Positions 33,068 through 42,090 of a stretch of DNA of 45,601 bases are shown here, piece by piece. Each line of letters begins with the position of its first letter. The stretch's first letter is position 1. This DNA comes from an uncultured Collinsella sp. GTDB lineage: Bacteria > Actinomycetota > Coriobacteriia > Coriobacteriales > Coriobacteriaceae. A program made the position numbers and the translations under genes. The DNA lies in the NCBI GenBank assembly GCA_900545745.1, contig URAD01000014.1, forward strand, positions 1 through 45,601, read 5' to 3'. Under the pieces are notes generated by a model. That model was not told the origin of the DNA. It ran no database searches and saw nothing but the letters and a program-made list of their open reading frames with translations.

Positions 33068-33583
33068 CTAGTACTCCACTCCTTCCCTTGCACATATCCC
33101 CTGCTCGTAGGGGTGTTTCTCGCACCGCATCTCGGTTATGTAGTCGGCCTTCTCCACGATCTTGCGGGAAGGCGTGCGCCCGGTGAGCGCTACTTCGACG
33201 CCGCGCGCGGACATATCGAGCGCGCGGTCCATGAGCGCCTCGTCGACAAGCCCCTTCGAAAGCGCGTCGAGCGCCTCGTCGAGCACGAGCAGCCCCTCCT
33301 GCGCGCCCTCGAGCTCGGCGAGCGCGGAAGCGAGGTTCCCATCGTGCAGCTCGCGCGTCGCGGCAAGTTCTTCCGACGTCATGGACCAGGTAAACTTGTC
33401 CGACGCCTTCCCCGCGAACACGGGCAGGCCGAAATGCTCGGCGAGCAGTCGCGCCTCCCCGCTTTCGCCGTCTTTCAGGAACTGCACGACGACGACGCGG
33501 CGGCCTGCGGCGAGCATGCGAAGGGCGAGGCCCATCGCCGCCGTGGTCTTGCCTTTGCCGTCGCCATGATACACGTGGATCAT
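33068..33583 (-). CDS. cobO: Cob(I)yrinic acid a,c-diamide adenosyltransferase
   Basis: Attaches the 5'-deoxyadenosyl group of ATP to the cobalt of corrinoids (CobA/BtuR family). The 171-residue protein has the reversed P-loop VYHGDGKGKTTAAMG at the N-terminus, VVVVQFLKDG, LLVLDEALDALSKGL and LTGRTPSRKIVEKADYITEM. The ATG overlaps the cbiP stop as ATGA. It can act in both de novo synthesis and corrinoid salvage. Confidence 0.95.
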   Translation of the reverse strand: MIHVYHGDGKGKTTAAMGLALRMLAAGRRVVVVQFLKDGESGEARLLAEHFGLPVFAGKASDKFTWSMTSEELAATRELHDGNLASALAELEGAQEGLLVLDEALDALSKGLVDEALMDRALDMSARGVEVALTGRTPSRKIVEKADYITEMRCEKHPYEQGICAREGVEY

Positions 33584-35079
33584 ACGCCCTCCTCGATAAT
33601 GCGGTAGACATACTCCATGTCGAGCGCCCCGCGCACGGAGTCGGCCAGGCGGTCGAACTCGCGCGCACGGTGATCGGCCGCGGAAGCCGCGCCCGCAGCA
33701 CCCACGATACTCTCGGGCAGGCCGCGCATGCGCGCGAGCGAGCGCGCGAGGGCGAGCGCCACCCCCGGTTCGTCAAACAGGCCGTGGAGATAGGTTCCGA
33801 ACACGTTTCCGCAGGCCGCGCCTTCTGGTTTGCCGCCAATCGTGCCCGCAGGGGCGCAGGAGACGGTCGTTTCACCGTCGTGAATCTCGTACCCGCGCGC
33901 CGTCATGCCGTTCCACACCGAGAACGCGCCTTGGGCGCCCGTGATGCGCAGCTCCGACTGGGCGAGGCGCTTTTCCTCCTTGAACACCGTACTTGCAGGA
34001 ATGAGCCCGAGCCCGCGCGCGGTGCCAGCGCCTTCCCTGCCGTGCGGGTCGGAAAGCTCGTCTCCCAAAAGCTGGTAGCCTCCACATATGCCGAGCACCG
34101 GCGTGCCCGCGCCCGAGAGCGCGCGTACGCAGGCTCCGATGCCGCTAGCCGCAAGCCAGCGCGCATCGTCGAGCGTGGCCTTCGAGCCGGGGAGCACCAC
34201 CAGGTCGGGTCGGCCCAGATCGGTCGACGAGGAAACGTAGCGCACGCCCGTGCCGGGCACGCGCGAAAGCGGGTCGAAGTCGGTGAAGTTCGACAGATGC
34301 GGAAGGCGCACGACGGCGACGTCGATGACGCCGCGCGCCTCGCGGGCAGTTAGGCGCGGCGCGAGCGAGTCCTCGTCGTCCAGGTCGAGCGTAAGATACG
34401 GCACGACCCCCACGACGGGAACCCCGCACATTTTCTCGAGCGGAGCCAAACCCGGGCGCAGGATTTCCACATCGCCGCGGAACTTGTTCACCACAAGCCC
34501 CCGCAAAAGCGCGCGGTCCTCGGGCGCAAGGAGCGCGACCGTGCCGTAGAGCTGGGCAAACACCCCGCCTGGGTCGATGTCGCCCGCGAGCAGCACGGGG
34601 GAGGACACGGCGCGCGCGAGCCCCATGTTGACGATGTCGTTTTCGGCAAGGTTGATTTCGACGGGACTGCCGGCGCCCTCGATGACGATGACGTCGTTTT
34701 CCTCCGCGAGCGAATCAAACGCCTCCAAAATCTGCGGCATGAGCGCCTTCTTTCGCGCGAAGTAGTCCCTCGCAGCGAAGGCTCCCTGCGCCTTGCCGGC
34801 CACGATGAGCTGGCTTCGGTGATCGCTTTCGGGCTTGAGCAGGATGGGGTTCATGCGCACGTCGGGCGCGATGCCGCACGCCTCGGCCTGCATGATCTGA
34901 GCGCGCCCCATCTCGAGCCCGTCGGCCGTGACACCGCTGTTGAGCGCCATGTTCTGGCTCTTGAAGGGAGCCACGCGCAGGCCGTCCTGCGAAAGCACAC
35001 GGCACAGCCCCGCCGCAAGCAGGCTCTTCCCCGCGTTCGACATGGTGCCCTGGATCATGATGGGCTTCGCCCTACCCAC
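33580..35079 (-). CDS. cbiP: Cobyric acid synthase
   Basis: Amidates four side chains of adenosylcobyrinate diamide with glutamine and ATP (CbiP/CobQ). The 499-residue product has the dethiobiotin-synthase-like N-terminal half (IMIQGTMSNAGKSLL, FKSQNMALNSGVT, VIEGAGSPVEINL) and a glutamine amidotransferase half with the nucleophile Cys (about 331) in LGICGGYQLLG and HGLFDE near the C-terminus. The start is GTG 35079, with AAGGAGG nine bases upstream inside the end of cobD, which it overlaps; longer open-frame starts do not fit the family. Confidence 0.94.
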   Translation of the reverse strand: MGRAKPIMIQGTMSNAGKSLLAAGLCRVLSQDGLRVAPFKSQNMALNSGVTADGLEMGRAQIMQAEACGIAPDVRMNPILLKPESDHRSQLIVAGKAQGAFAARDYFARKKALMPQILEAFDSLAEENDVIVIEGAGSPVEINLAENDIVNMGLARAVSSPVLLAGDIDPGGVFAQLYGTVALLAPEDRALLRGLVVNKFRGDVEILRPGLAPLEKMCGVPVVGVVPYLTLDLDDEDSLAPRLTAREARGVIDVAVVRLPHLSNFTDFDPLSRVPGTGVRYVSSSTDLGRPDLVVLPGSKATLDDARWLAASGIGACVRALSGAGTPVLGICGGYQLLGDELSDPHGREGAGTARGLGLIPASTVFKEEKRLAQSELRITGAQGAFSVWNGMTARGYEIHDGETTVSCAPAGTIGGKPEGAACGNVFGTYLHGLFDEPGVALALARSLARMRGLPESIVGAAGAASAADHRAREFDRLADSVRGALDMEYVYRIIEEGV

Positions 35080-36295
35080 GGGTATCGACCTCCTTCGCCG
35101 AGCCTCGGCCATCCGCGCCCGCCATAGCGCCGCTGCAAGAAGCGCCGCCCCGTTCGTCGGGTTCGCCTTCGCCCGATGCACCTTCCGCCCGAAGCGCGCG
35201 GCTGAACGCCATCGCAAGCCGGGCATTCTCCTTGTGCGTGCGCACGGCGACGCGGCACCAGAAACGGGACAGTATCGAAAACGAGTCGCACGTGCGGACC
35301 AAAACCCCCTGTTTATACAGGCGCTCGGGGATGTCTTTCGCCGGCGTGCGGACTAAAAGGAAGTTCGCATCCGACGGCACGACGGAAAGCCCGAGCGAGG
35401 AGAGCTCGTGGGAAAGCCACGCTCGCTCGCCCGCCAATACATCGCGCGTGCGCGAGACGTATTCGACGTCTTCCAGGGCGGCGATGCCCGCGGCCTCGGC
35501 GACCGAGGAGACGGGCCACGCCTGCCCCGCCCGACGAATCTCCTCGATGAGTTGGGCGTTTCCGCTGATCAGATACCCCAACCGCAACCCTGCCATTCCG
35601 TAGAGCTTGGTGAACGCGGAGAGCACGGCCACATGGTGCGAACACGCGGCGCGTGCGGCCACGCTCCTTTCGCGGGCGTCGGGCGCAAATCCGAGGAAGC
35701 ACTCGTCCACGACGAGCAGCGCGCCCACCTGCTCGCAGCGGCAAGCCGCGGCATCGATCACGCGGGGGTCGACGAGGCGCCCCGTCGGGTTGTTCGGATT
35801 GCAGAGGTACGCCACGTCTCCTGGCCCCTCGATCGCGCGGGCGAAGGAGGCGGGCACGTCGAAGTCATCCGCCTCGGAGAGCGGGAACTCCTGCACGCAT
35901 GCACCGTAGTACGATGCCGCCTCCGCATATTCAGAGAACGTCGGCGCGCACACGACGATGCGTTTCGGGCGTACCGCCGCGGCGAGCCGCCAGATGATGT
36001 CAGACGCGCCCGCGCCGCAGACGATAGTATCTTCGGGAATGCCCTGGGCGCGCCCTAGGGCGCGAACGAGTGCGAGGCTTTCCCTATCGGGGTAGGCGTC
36101 GATTCGAGAAAGCGCCTTGCAAGCTGCGGCGACGGCGCGCGGCGAGGGGCCTGCCGGATTCACGTTCACCGAGAAGTCAATGAGGTCGGAGGCGCCCCCT
36201 TCGCAAGCGATGCCGAGCGATTGCGAGCTGCCCCCATGCGTACGGGCGCGCAGGATTCCCCCGGCATCCTGGGGCGCGGCGTGGTCTTCCCTCAT
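35072..36295 (-). CDS. cobD: Threonine-phosphate decarboxylase-like aminotransferase
   Basis: PLP enzyme predicted to make (R)-1-amino-2-propanol phosphate, the linker of the nucleotide loop. The 407-residue protein is of class I/II aminotransferase fold: DFSVNVNPAGPS near the N-terminus, CGAGASDIIWRLA, YLCNPNNPTGR, VVDECFLGF and the cofactor Lys in LSAFTKLYGMAGLRLGY. About 45 residues after the family's usual end are Glu/Gly-rich and may be a dispensable tail. ATG 36295 overlaps the cbiB stop as ATGA. A histidinol-phosphate aminotransferase is the main alternative, but the operon favours CobD. Confidence 0.88.
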   Translation of the reverse strand: MREDHAAPQDAGGILRARTHGGSSQSLGIACEGGASDLIDFSVNVNPAGPSPRAVAAACKALSRIDAYPDRESLALVRALGRAQGIPEDTIVCGAGASDIIWRLAAAVRPKRIVVCAPTFSEYAEAASYYGACVQEFPLSEADDFDVPASFARAIEGPGDVAYLCNPNNPTGRLVDPRVIDAAACRCEQVGALLVVDECFLGFAPDARERSVAARAACSHHVAVLSAFTKLYGMAGLRLGYLISGNAQLIEEIRRAGQAWPVSSVAEAAGIAALEDVEYVSRTRDVLAGERAWLSHELSSLGLSVVPSDANFLLVRTPAKDIPERLYKQGVLVRTCDSFSILSRFWCRVAVRTHKENARLAMAFSRALRAEGASGEGEPDERGGASCSGAMAGADGRGSAKEVDTRG

Positions 36296-37266
36296 GCCAT
36301 CGCCCCCACGGCGAGCACGACCGCCGCGCGCGCGGCGCCGAAGACGACGAGCGCGCATACGGACGCGGCGAGCATGAGCCTTGTAGCCCGTGCGATGTCG
36401 CCCCACTCGATTTCGCGGGACGCGTCGCCTATCGTCGGTTTCTCAACGAGCTTGCCGAAATACACCGCGGGTCCCGCCAGGCGCAGCCCGAGCGCGCCCG
36501 CGCACGCTGACTCGGTCTGCGCCGCGTTCGGGCTCGCATGGCGACGCCTGTCGCGGCGCCAGATGCGCGCCGCCCCGCGCGCGTCGAGCCCGACGATCGG
36601 GCACACGGCGATCATGAGCAGGGCCGATAAGCGCGAGGGAATCCAGTTCACCGCATCGTCGAGGCGCGCCGAGGCGCAGCCGAAGTCGATGTAGCGCTCG
36701 TTTTTGTAGCCTACCATGCTGTCGAGCGTGTTCACCGCCTTGTACGCCATGCCCAAGGGCGCACCCCCGATCATAAGGTAGAAAAGCGGCGCGATGACGC
36801 CGTCGCTCGCGTTCTCCGCCACGGTTTCCACGGCGGCGCGCGCCACGCCCTGCTCGTCGAGAACAGACGTGTCGCGTCCAACGATGAGCCCAACGGCTTC
36901 GCGCGCCGCGACAAGGCCGCCCTTCGAGAACGCGCGGACCACGGCCAGGCTCTGGCGGCGCAGCTCGCATGCCGCGAGAATCTGATAGCTCGCCCATGCC
37001 TCGGCCACGAAGCGCAAGCCGGAGTGAACCATGCCGCAAAGATGCAGGATTCCCCAGGTCAAAAGCCCACACGCAAGCGGAAGCGCCACGGCGAGCACAA
37101 GCCCTGCGGCGCGCGTGCCCGCTGACGTTTGCGGGAATGCGCCCCGCAGGCGGCCTTCGGCCCACGTGATCGCGCGCCCCATGGCGACGACGGGATGGGG
37201 AAGCCAGCGCGGGTCGCCGAAGGCAAGGTCGGCCGCGAACCCGGCGGCGACGGCAAGAATGGTCAT
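36292..37266 (-). CDS. cbiB: Adenosylcobinamide-phosphate synthase
   Basis: Membrane enzyme joining aminopropanol phosphate to adenosylcobyric acid. The 324-residue protein starts MTILAVAAGFAADLAFGDP, has several hydrophobic spans, the conserved ETVAENASDGVIAPLFY and AYKAVNTLDSMVGYKNERY, and NAAQTESACAGALGLRL. All are CbiB hallmarks. The start is ATG 37266 overlapping the preceding stop as TGATG; GTG 37269 is an alternative. It acts right after cobD and cbiP in the pathway, and the three are adjacent here. Confidence 0.95.
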   Translation of the reverse strand: MTILAVAAGFAADLAFGDPRWLPHPVVAMGRAITWAEGRLRGAFPQTSAGTRAAGLVLAVALPLACGLLTWGILHLCGMVHSGLRFVAEAWASYQILAACELRRQSLAVVRAFSKGGLVAAREAVGLIVGRDTSVLDEQGVARAAVETVAENASDGVIAPLFYLMIGGAPLGMAYKAVNTLDSMVGYKNERYIDFGCASARLDDAVNWIPSRLSALLMIAVCPIVGLDARGAARIWRRDRRRHASPNAAQTESACAGALGLRLAGPAVYFGKLVEKPTIGDASREIEWGDIARATRLMLAASVCALVVFGAARAAVVLAVGAMA

Positions 37267-38267
37267 CACCGGACATCGCCCCCCGAAGCGGGGCGAACGT
37301 CGAGAAGGCAGCGCCCATCCCAGGTGGCGGCCCATGCGCCGCCCGGCTCGGTATGCACGTCGAAGTATCCCATTTTCGGGACAGCTAGCTCGGAGAGCAG
37401 CGCTTTCACGGTACCCGCGTGAACGACGAAGACGATGCGCCCACTCCCCTGGGCGCGCTCCGATTCGCACGCCTCCCGAAACGCCGCGACGACGCGGCGG
37501 GTGAAATCGCTCTTGCCCTCGCCATGCGGGCAGCGCGTCTCGCACCAGGAGTCTACCCAGGCGCGGTAGCGCGCATCCTCTTTAAGCTCGGCGGCGCTTC
37601 GCCCCTCGAAGTCACCGAAATCCATCTCGCGCAGACCGGGGCACGCCATAAGCTCCGCGTTCGGGAAGAGGATGCGCGCCGTCTGGTCGGTGCGAGCCAT
37701 GCCGCTCGTGATAACACGGTACACGTCAGGATCGCACGCGAGGTTGCGCAAAGCGCGCTCGCCCGCGCTCGACAGGGGCTCGTCGGTGCCCGCCCCGCTG
37801 TAGCGATGGTCTTCCGTGCCCGCCGTGGCACCATGGCGCACGAAGACGACTTCCAAAGGCGCGCCCACGCCCTGCGTCCCTCGAGGCGCATCGGCAAGGT
37901 TTCCTTTGATGACCTGGGGAATCCCGCACGTCATGCGCACGACGACGTCGGCGCGCGCAGCGAGCGCGCATCCCAGGCGCCCCGCGCGCTCGCGCCATTG
38001 GGCGTCTTCCGCACGCATGGGGACGACCCCCGAGCCGACCAAGGACAGAATCACTGCGTCGAAGCCGATCAGCCGCTCGAGCGCCCGGTCAGCGTCGAGC
38101 GCGCGTACGAGTTCCTCAGCACGGTACGCGACGCGGCCGGCAAAAACCGCGGGCACGCCGCCCTCCGCAAGCTGCGCCGCGTCGACGAAATCGTCCGCCG
38201 CGAACCCGAGTTTTTCGCGCACGAAGGTCCTCTTCCCCGAATGCGCGCCACCTACCACGAGAATCAT
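37266..38267 (-). CDS. CobU-like P-loop domain fused to alpha-ribazole phosphatase-type domain
   Basis: A 333-residue two-domain protein. Residues 1 to about 130 resemble CobU at both ends: P-loop VVGGAHSGKRTF, then VGSGVVPMRAEDAQWRE and RMTCGIPQVIKG. However, the central CobU block with the guanylylated His (pattern RI..HR..R) is missing. Residues from about 140 form a histidine phosphatase (phosphoglycerate mutase-like) domain: VVFVRHGATAGTEDHRYSG, TSGMARTDQTA, REMDFGDFEGRS, VVHAGTVKALL, as in CobC. The phosphatase would remove the 5'-phosphate in nucleotide-loop assembly. ATG 38267 overlaps the cobS stop as ATGA. A separate full CobU is encoded at 39028-39576. Confidence 0.85.
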   Translation of the reverse strand: MILVVGGAHSGKRTFVREKLGFAADDFVDAAQLAEGGVPAVFAGRVAYRAEELVRALDADRALERLIGFDAVILSLVGSGVVPMRAEDAQWRERAGRLGCALAARADVVVRMTCGIPQVIKGNLADAPRGTQGVGAPLEVVFVRHGATAGTEDHRYSGAGTDEPLSSAGERALRNLACDPDVYRVITSGMARTDQTARILFPNAELMACPGLREMDFGDFEGRSAAELKEDARYRAWVDSWCETRCPHGEGKSDFTRRVVAAFREACESERAQGSGRIVFVVHAGTVKALLSELAVPKMGYFDVHTEPGGAWAATWDGRCLLDVRPASGGDVR

Positions 38268-39031
38268 AGGAGCATGCCCCCCGCCACCAGCACGGCAAGC
38301 ATCGCGAGCTCGGCCCATTGCAGAAACCATCCGGCCAAATCCCCCGTCACCCCGCCGAAGCGGGACAGGGCAACATGGCGGTACCACGCGAGCGCCAAAA
38401 GCCCCGCCACCGCCATAAGGACGCCGACGGCCTGAGCGCACGCGACCATCCCTGCAGCCGAAGCCGCAGCGAAAGCGCAAAGCGGCACGACGATCGCCGC
38501 GCGCTTCTTCGAAGGCGAGAGCCCCGCAGCCATGCCGTCCGCCCGCGCGGCAGGCCAGCATTCAACGGCGAGCCCCGAAAGCGCACGGGAGAACACGAGC
38601 GAGCACAGAAGCGCGAGGAACGCCCCCGCCGTAAGCGGCAGCGCGGTGAACAGGGAAAACTGCAGAATAAGGTACACGACAACACCGATGACCCCGAAGG
38701 CGCCCGCCCGCGGGTCGTGCATGATCTCGAGCTTTCGCTCGCGCGGGGCCCAACTTGCAAGCGCATCGGAGGTGTCGCAGAGCCCGTCTAGGTGGATGCC
38801 TCCCGTCACCGCCACAGGCAACGCCACGAGCACGGCCGCGACGATGGTCGCGGGCACGCCGAGCAGGTTCGCCACGTGCCCCCACGCCGTCATGAGGAAG
38901 CCTTCCGCAACGCCCACCAGGGGAAACGCGGCAAGCGCATGGGTTGACCCGAAATCGGTCCAGGCCGATTTCGGGACGGGGATGCGCGAGAACGTTCCGA
39001 ACGCCGCGCCGATTGCCTCTGCTATCTTCAC
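38264..39031 (-). CDS. cobS: Adenosylcobinamide-GDP ribazoletransferase (cobalamin synthase)
   Basis: Integral membrane enzyme that joins AdoCbi-GDP and alpha-ribazole (phosphate). The 255-residue protein begins VKIAEAIGAAFGTFSRIPVP and shows GGIHLDGLCDTSDALASW and IMHDPRAGAFGVIGVV, both diagnostic for CobS, plus five or six hydrophobic spans and FGGVTGDLAGWFLQ near the end. The start is GTG 39031, overlapping the cobU stop as GTGA, with GAAGGA eight bases upstream; the upstream in-frame ATG lies inside cobU. Confidence 0.94.
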   Translation of the reverse strand: MKIAEAIGAAFGTFSRIPVPKSAWTDFGSTHALAAFPLVGVAEGFLMTAWGHVANLLGVPATIVAAVLVALPVAVTGGIHLDGLCDTSDALASWAPRERKLEIMHDPRAGAFGVIGVVVYLILQFSLFTALPLTAGAFLALLCSLVFSRALSGLAVECWPAARADGMAAGLSPSKKRAAIVVPLCAFAAASAAGMVACAQAVGVLMAVAGLLALAWYRHVALSRFGGVTGDLAGWFLQWAELAMLAVLVAGGMLL

Positions 39032-39576
39032 CTTGTAGGTCCTTCGCCTTTCATCCACACGGGAATCCCGCATACCACTTCGACTGCGCAGTCGGCCAGC
39101 GCCGCCACGCCCGCGTTCACGCGCGCGAGCGCGCGCCTCCATACCTCGGTCCCCTCATCGTAGCGCATCCCATCGGCGAACACGTCGACGGTGACCACCA
39201 CCGTATACGCAGCGGCCTGAGCAAGCCGTTCAATGCCTCCGAGCACCTCGCGCGCCACAGCGTCGGGGTCACGTGGGGACAAGCCGCCTTCCGCGAAAAG
39301 CTCGTTTGCAACCAGGTTGCCCACGTCCTCCAAAAGAAGCGTGCAGCCGCGCGGAAGCCCGGGCACTGCGGCGCCTACGTCACGCGTGCGCTCGAGGGTG
39401 GAAAACCCCTTGCCCTCGCGCAGCGCCCGATGGCGCGCGATGCGGCGGGCGCCCTCTTCCCCGAAGGGCTCCATCGTTGCCAGGTACACGCGGGGGCCGT
39501 CGTGCCCGAGGCACAGGGACTCGGCATAGGCGCTCTTGCCGCTCGCGGCGGCGCCGATAACGAACGTCACCGTCAT
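39028..39576 (-). CDS. cobU: Adenosylcobinamide kinase/guanylyltransferase
   Basis: Phosphorylates adenosylcobinamide and attaches GMP. The 182-residue protein has the P-loop VIGAAASGKSAYAES, then YLATMEPFGEEGARRIARHR with the His expected to carry GMP, LLLEDVGNLVANEL and the closing CGIPVWMKG. Some motif residues differ from the Salmonella enzyme (GAAASGKS instead of GGARSGKS; no EVGxGIVP block). ATG 39576 overlaps the cobT stop as ATGA. Confidence 0.9.
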   Translation of the reverse strand: MTVTFVIGAAASGKSAYAESLCLGHDGPRVYLATMEPFGEEGARRIARHRALREGKGFSTLERTRDVGAAVPGLPRGCTLLLEDVGNLVANELFAEGGLSPRDPDAVAREVLGGIERLAQAAAYTVVVTVDVFADGMRYDEGTEVWRRALARVNAGVAALADCAVEVVCGIPVWMKGEGPTR

Positions 39577-40715
39577 TTCCCAGCCTCGAAATGCTCGTAA
39601 GCAGCCATGCCAGTCGCCGTGAACGTCTTCCCATCCCGGTACACGCGCAGCGCCGAATCCAGAAGGGGCAGATACGCCATGGCGCCCGCGCCCTCGCCCA
39701 AGTGCATGCCTGCGACGAGGGGTGCCTTTATGCCGAGCTCGCGAAGGAGCTCCTGGCTTGCGGGTTCGCTCGATGCGTGGGTGCCCACGAGGTAGCCCAA
39801 GGCGTTGGGGCAAAGGCGCACCGCGCACAGGGCCGCCGTGCAGGATATGACCCCGTCGAGGAGCGCCGGCGCCTTCGAGGCCGCGGCCCCCAGGTAGAAG
39901 CCGCACATCGCCGCGATGTCGAAGCCGCCCACCTTCGAGAGCACGTCGATCGGGTCGGCGGGATCGGGCGAGTTCGCGTCGATAGCGCGCTCGACCACGT
40001 CGCGCTTGCGCGCGAGCGAGGCGTCCGAGAGCCCCGCGCCGCGCCCGACGAGGCTCCGCGCATCCGCCCGGATGAGCACTGCGGCCACCGCCGCCGAGGT
40101 GGTCGTGTTGCCGATGCCCATCTCGCCCGCGGCGAGAAGGCGCACGCCGGCGCGGGCGAGCCCGCACGCGACGGTGATTCCGACCTCGATCGCGCGCACG
40201 GCCCCATCGCGAGACATGGCGGAGCCGTGCGCGATGTTGCCGCTCCCCCGCCGCACGTTCGCGCGCACCATGCGCGCGTCTTCTATGCCCCGGGCCATAC
40301 CCACGTCGACGGGCACGACCTCGGCACCCGCGAACGCCGCCATGCGGCAGGCGCTCGTGGCCCCCTCGCACATGTTGCGCGCGACGGCTCGCGTCACGTC
40401 TTGCCCGCTTTGCGACACGCCCTCGGCAACGACCCCGTTGTCGGAGAAGAATACCGCGAGCGCACGGGGGAACTCGGCCACCTCGGCGCTCCCCTGAGCT
40501 GCAGCGATACACGCGACGGCATCTTCAAAGTCGCCCAATCCCCCCAAGGGGTGCGCGATGGAGTCCCATGCGGCGTACGCGGCGGCGCGGGCGCACTCGT
40601 CTGCGGGCGCGATCCGGGAGAGCGCGGCTTCGAGCACGGCGCCCGGCGCCGACGAGAACGCGCGCTCGACTTCCTCGCGGATGCTGGCAAGCGCGGTTTC
40701 GGTTGCTTCAGCCAT
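39573..40715 (-). CDS. cobT: Nicotinate-nucleotide:dimethylbenzimidazole phosphoribosyltransferase
   Basis: Activates the lower-ligand base to its alpha-ribotide. The 380-residue protein contains FFSDNGVVAEGVSQSGQDVT, VDVGMARG, the strongly conserved LAAGEMGIGNTTTSAAV, KVGGFDIAAMCGFYLGAA and, near the end, GMHLGEGAGAMAYLPLLDSA with the catalytic Glu. The ATG at 40715 lies inside the last codons of cbiA (8-base overlap), with GAGGAG six bases upstream. No lower-ligand synthesis gene (bluB or bza) is in view. Confidence 0.95.
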   Translation of the reverse strand: MAEATETALASIREEVERAFSSAPGAVLEAALSRIAPADECARAAAYAAWDSIAHPLGGLGDFEDAVACIAAAQGSAEVAEFPRALAVFFSDNGVVAEGVSQSGQDVTRAVARNMCEGATSACRMAAFAGAEVVPVDVGMARGIEDARMVRANVRRGSGNIAHGSAMSRDGAVRAIEVGITVACGLARAGVRLLAAGEMGIGNTTTSAAVAAVLIRADARSLVGRGAGLSDASLARKRDVVERAIDANSPDPADPIDVLSKVGGFDIAAMCGFYLGAAASKAPALLDGVISCTAALCAVRLCPNALGYLVGTHASSEPASQELLRELGIKAPLVAGMHLGEGAGAMAYLPLLDSALRVYRDGKTFTATGMAAYEHFEAGK

Positions 40716-42090
40716 GCCGTCTCCTCTCTGCGAACGACGCTGCGGCAGACGCGAACGCACGCGCAACGTCGGGGTTCGCAGGATAGTACACATGCGGGAA
40801 GCCCGCAACCAGGGACGGGGTGGTCGTCATGCACGGCCAGCCCTTGTCGCGCCGGGGCTTCTGCGCCCAGAAGTCGCCGCCCGGGCAGGTGGACTGCCAG
40901 TAGTGGAACTCGTGCGCGCGGATGCGTGTGCCGCACGGCCCGTAGAGCCCGTCGCGTTGGGAAGTGAGCTCCACGTACCCGAAATGGGACAGCCTTCCCC
41001 CGTTCTCGCTTGCGCCCTCAAGGGCGCCCGCAACAGGCCAGCGCCGCCCCTCGCTATCGGAGATTTCGCGCTGCAGGTACAGAAACCCACCGCATTCGGC
41101 GACCGTCGGCATGCCGGATTCAACCGCGCGCCGCATCGCCTCGCGCATCGGCGCGTTCTCGGAGAGCTGCCGCGCATGGAGCTCCGGGTAGCCGCCCCCC
41201 AGATAGAGGGCGCTTGTCCCCCGGGGCAACTCGCTATCACACAGGGGGCTGAAAAAGGCCAGCTCGCAACCCAGGTCCTCGAGCGCGCGCAGGTTCTCCT
41301 CGTAGTAGAACGAGAACGCCTCGTCACGCGCGACGGCGATGATGGGCCGCGCTCCCGCGATCGGCTCCAACCGGTAAGGATCCTCGCGGATATCGGGTGC
41401 CGTCGCCGCTATTTCGAGCAAGCGGTCGACGTCGACGCTCTTTTCCACCAGCTCGGCCATCTTGTCGATGCGCGCGGAGAGCTGCTCGACCTCGTCGGCG
41501 GTCACAAGCCCCAGATGCCGGCTTTCGAGCGAGAACGCCACGTCGGCGGGGATATTGCCCAAAACCGCGACGCCCGTGTGCTTCTCGATCGCAGGCTTCG
41601 CGTAGGCGCAGGCAGCGGCGCTCGTCTTGTTCAGCACGACGCCGCGCACGTTCGCACAAGGCAGGAACTCGGCGATGCCGCGGATTACGGCGGCGAGCGA
41701 TAAAGACGCCCCGCGCCCGTTCACCACTAAAACGACCGGCGTTTCCGTGTCGCGCGCAACCTGGTAGCTGCTCGCGTCGGCCACGCCGGGCGCCATGCCG
41801 TCGTAGAAGCCCATGACCCCCTCGAGCACCGCGACATCCGCGCCCGCGGCGCCGCGTGCGAGCAGAGCGCGCAGCGTCGGGGCGTCGGTGAAGAAGCCGT
41901 CTAAGTTGCCCGAGCGCGCGCCCACGACGCGACGATGAAAGAGCGGATCAATGTAGTCGGGGCCGCATTTGAAGGCCGCACATGCAAGGCCGCGGCGCGC
42001 GAGCGCGCGCAGGAGCGCGCACGTAACGACCGTCTTGCCGCTCCCGCTCGAGGGCGCAGCGACCATGAAGCGCGGGATGGTCGTGCTCAC
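40708..42090 (-). CDS. cbiA: Cobyrinic acid a,c-diamide synthase
   Basis: ATP- and glutamine-dependent amidation of the a and c side chains. The 460-residue product has the P-loop-like VAAPSSGSGKTVVTCALL, FKCGPDYIDPLFH, VLEGVMGFYDG and an amidotransferase half with the nucleophile in TVAECGGFLYLQ and AHEFHYW near the end. The start is GTG 42090, overlapping the cbiET stop as GTGA; the longer open frame upstream is within cbiET. CbiP, its paralog, is encoded further down the same operon. Confidence 0.95.
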   Translation of the reverse strand: MSTTIPRFMVAAPSSGSGKTVVTCALLRALARRGLACAAFKCGPDYIDPLFHRRVVGARSGNLDGFFTDAPTLRALLARGAAGADVAVLEGVMGFYDGMAPGVADASSYQVARDTETPVVLVVNGRGASLSLAAVIRGIAEFLPCANVRGVVLNKTSAAACAYAKPAIEKHTGVAVLGNIPADVAFSLESRHLGLVTADEVEQLSARIDKMAELVEKSVDVDRLLEIAATAPDIREDPYRLEPIAGARPIIAVARDEAFSFYYEENLRALEDLGCELAFFSPLCDSELPRGTSALYLGGGYPELHARQLSENAPMREAMRRAVESGMPTVAECGGFLYLQREISDSEGRRWPVAGALEGASENGGRLSHFGYVELTSQRDGLYGPCGTRIRAHEFHYWQSTCPGGDFWAQKPRRDKGWPCMTTTPSLVAGFPHVYYPANPDVARAFASAAASFAERRRHG

